Shown here in pieces: positions 4,944 to 5,744 of a stretch of 5,744 bases of DNA (its first letter is position 1; every line of letters begins with the position of its first letter). This stretch comes from Acidobacteriota bacterium (lineage in GTDB: Bacteria > Acidobacteriota > Terriglobia > Acidiferrales > UBA7541). Under the pieces are notes generated by a model. The model worked only from the letters and a program-made list of their open reading frames with translations. It had not been told where the DNA came from and searched no databases. The DNA lies in contig JACOSF010000200.1 of NCBI GenBank assembly GCA_016179005.1, positions 1 to 5,744 of the forward strand, given 5' to 3'. The position numbers and the translations under genes were made by a program.

Positions 4944-5744
4944 CGCTGCGTTTCTCCCTCCGATGGCGTATCCGGCTTGACCATGATATGGCCGCCGTGG
5001 GCTTCCGCCTCTTTTTCAGCGCGCGCCATGCGGCGTAAATCGCCCATGGACCACCCTTCCTTGATCAGCAGCGGAATGCCGAATACCGTGGAGCCGGCAA
5101 AGGTAATCAGCCACAGCACAATGGACACCGCTGCTGCGGGCTCCTTATCTACTCCCAAAATGACCGTGTAAGCAAGAAAACTGGCGACCTGCGAGCCGCC
5201 TCCCACGCCGGGGAGCTGCACCGTCGAGCCGGCCATAGTGAAGGCCAAGACGAGCACCGCGTCGGAAAGGCCGAACTCGGCCAGTCGGCCGCCAAAACTG
5301 CGCGCCACCAAGAAATAGATGACCGCGATCAGCGTCCAGTGTACGGCGGAGATCGCGACAGCAAAGAAAAAATCGCCTAATGTGCGGATGGCTTGCAAGC
5401 CCTGGCTGAATCCGCCAACCAGTCCGGCGACGCGCTGGCGCCAGCCGGCGGTGGCGTGGGCGCGCCACGCGTCCATGCGGCGTTCGAGTTTTGCAGCGCC
5501 ATGCAGCCGGAAATACACGAGAAACGCGACACCTAAAAGCAAGCCAACGAGTAAGACGACGCCGGTGGTGCGCGCCGCGGCGAGGAGCGGGTTCCCTTCC
5601 CCGGCGGAGGCCAGGCGCGGCACAGCGAGCAGCGCGACGGCGGCGAGCACGACCGTGCTGGCCATGTCGAACATGCGCTCGAGAACATAAATGCCGAACT
5701 CGCTGGAAACGGAGATGTCCTCCTTGCGGGCGATGAGCAGAGGA
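4940..5744 (-). CDS. Flippase-like polytopic membrane protein (COG0392 / UPF0104, lysylphosphatidylglycerol synthase TM-region type), N-terminus cut by window edge
   Basis: About 267 residues are visible. The frame stays open to base 5744, so roughly 60-80 N-terminal residues are missing. The first Met in the window (5674) is internal, because the preceding codons encode a conserved block, ISVSSEFGIYVLERMFD, of this family (Glu-Arg-x-x-Asp). At least five or six hydrophobic segments follow: MASTVVLAAVALLAV, a second ending in LLLGVAFLVYF, DFFFAVAISAVHWTLIAV, DAVLVLAFTMAGS, VASFLAYTVIL and VSIVLWLITFAGSTVFG. Between them lies the family loop LPGVGGGSQVA (about 177-187 of the visible part). The C-terminal tail is charged and probably cytoplasmic. 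Members of this superfamily are known or proposed to move lipids or lipid-linked sugars across the membrane, or to form the membrane part of MprF. The substrate here is unknown, and no aminoacyl-transfer domain follows. The gene ends in a four-base overlap with nrdR. Confidence 0.85.
   Translation of the reverse strand, partial: PLLIARKEDISVSSEFGIYVLERMFDMASTVVLAAVALLAVPRLASAGEGNPLLAAARTTGVVLLVGLLLGVAFLVYFRLHGAAKLERRMDAWRAHATAGWRQRVAGLVGGFSQGLQAIRTLGDFFFAVAISAVHWTLIAVIYFLVARSFGGRLAEFGLSDAVLVLAFTMAGSTVQLPGVGGGSQVASFLAYTVILGVDKEPAAAVSIVLWLITFAGSTVFGIPLLIKEGWSMGDLRRMARAEKEAEAHGGHIMVKPDTPSEGETQR
4954..4961 (-). promoter_or_regulatory. Strong Shine-Dalgarno of nrdR (GGAGGGAG)
   Basis: On the minus strand GGAGGGAG ends 10 bases before the nrdR ATG at 4943 and lies inside the last codons of the flippase-like gene. 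It supports the ATG chosen for nrdR. It is the only well-placed, consensus-like ribosome site in the window, in contrast to the starts near 653, 795 and 3529. Confidence 0.7.

Noticed and set aside
1..5744. Mobile elements, attachment sites, CRISPR arrays, tRNA or rRNA genes, defence or toxin-antitoxin modules
   Set aside because: No transposase or integrase motifs, no regularly spaced repeats, no tRNA cloverleaf or CCA end, and no small gene pairs were seen. All space is taken by six housekeeping-style or envelope genes and three short gaps.

Overview
The window is GC-rich, densely packed bacterial chromosome carrying six protein genes, two of them cut by the window edges. The combination of an LpxL-type lipid A acyltransferase, a GT39 membrane glycosyltransferase, NrdR and a COG0392-type flippase-like protein points to a Gram-negative (diderm) bacterium. 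The overall look of the proteins is reminiscent of Acidobacteriota (Terriglobia-like). That placement is a judgement from protein style and is not proven by any single marker here. There is no sign of mobile DNA, CRISPR, rRNA or tRNA.

Layout from left to right. A lipid A-type acyltransferase (minus, cut at its C-terminus by base 1) starts at 653. It is divergent from a 530-residue ArnT-like GT39 glycosyltransferase (plus, 795-2387), and the roughly 140-base gap between them holds candidate promoter elements and a 12-base direct repeat. The glycosyltransferase converges on a membrane-anchored alpha/beta hydrolase (minus, 2388-3326), and the two stop codons abut with no base between them. The hydrolase is divergent from a GNAT acetyltransferase (plus, about 3529-4467). 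The roughly 200 bases between them carry a good plus-strand promoter candidate and two small inverted repeats. The GNAT gene then converges, with an 11-base gap, on a minus-strand pair: a flippase-like polytopic membrane protein (4940 to beyond 5744, N-terminus missing) followed by nrdR (4479-4943). These two overlap by four bases (ATGA) and almost certainly form an operon.

How the genes may work together. The acyltransferase and the GT39 enzyme both belong to outer-membrane glycolipid assembly or modification. Their divergent arrangement would allow shared control, but that is inference. NrdR represses ribonucleotide reductase genes, and its coupling to a flippase-like gene has no obvious functional logic. 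The hydrolase and the GNAT enzyme have no identifiable substrate.

I found no convincing previously undescribed system. The points most worth a second look are: (i) -10-like boxes 8-9 nt before three start codons that lack a well-placed Shine-Dalgarno, suggesting leaderless mRNAs; (ii) the uncertain catalytic histidine of the hydrolase; (iii) the abutting stop codons; and (iv) the direct repeat in the acyltransferase/glycosyltransferase divergent region.
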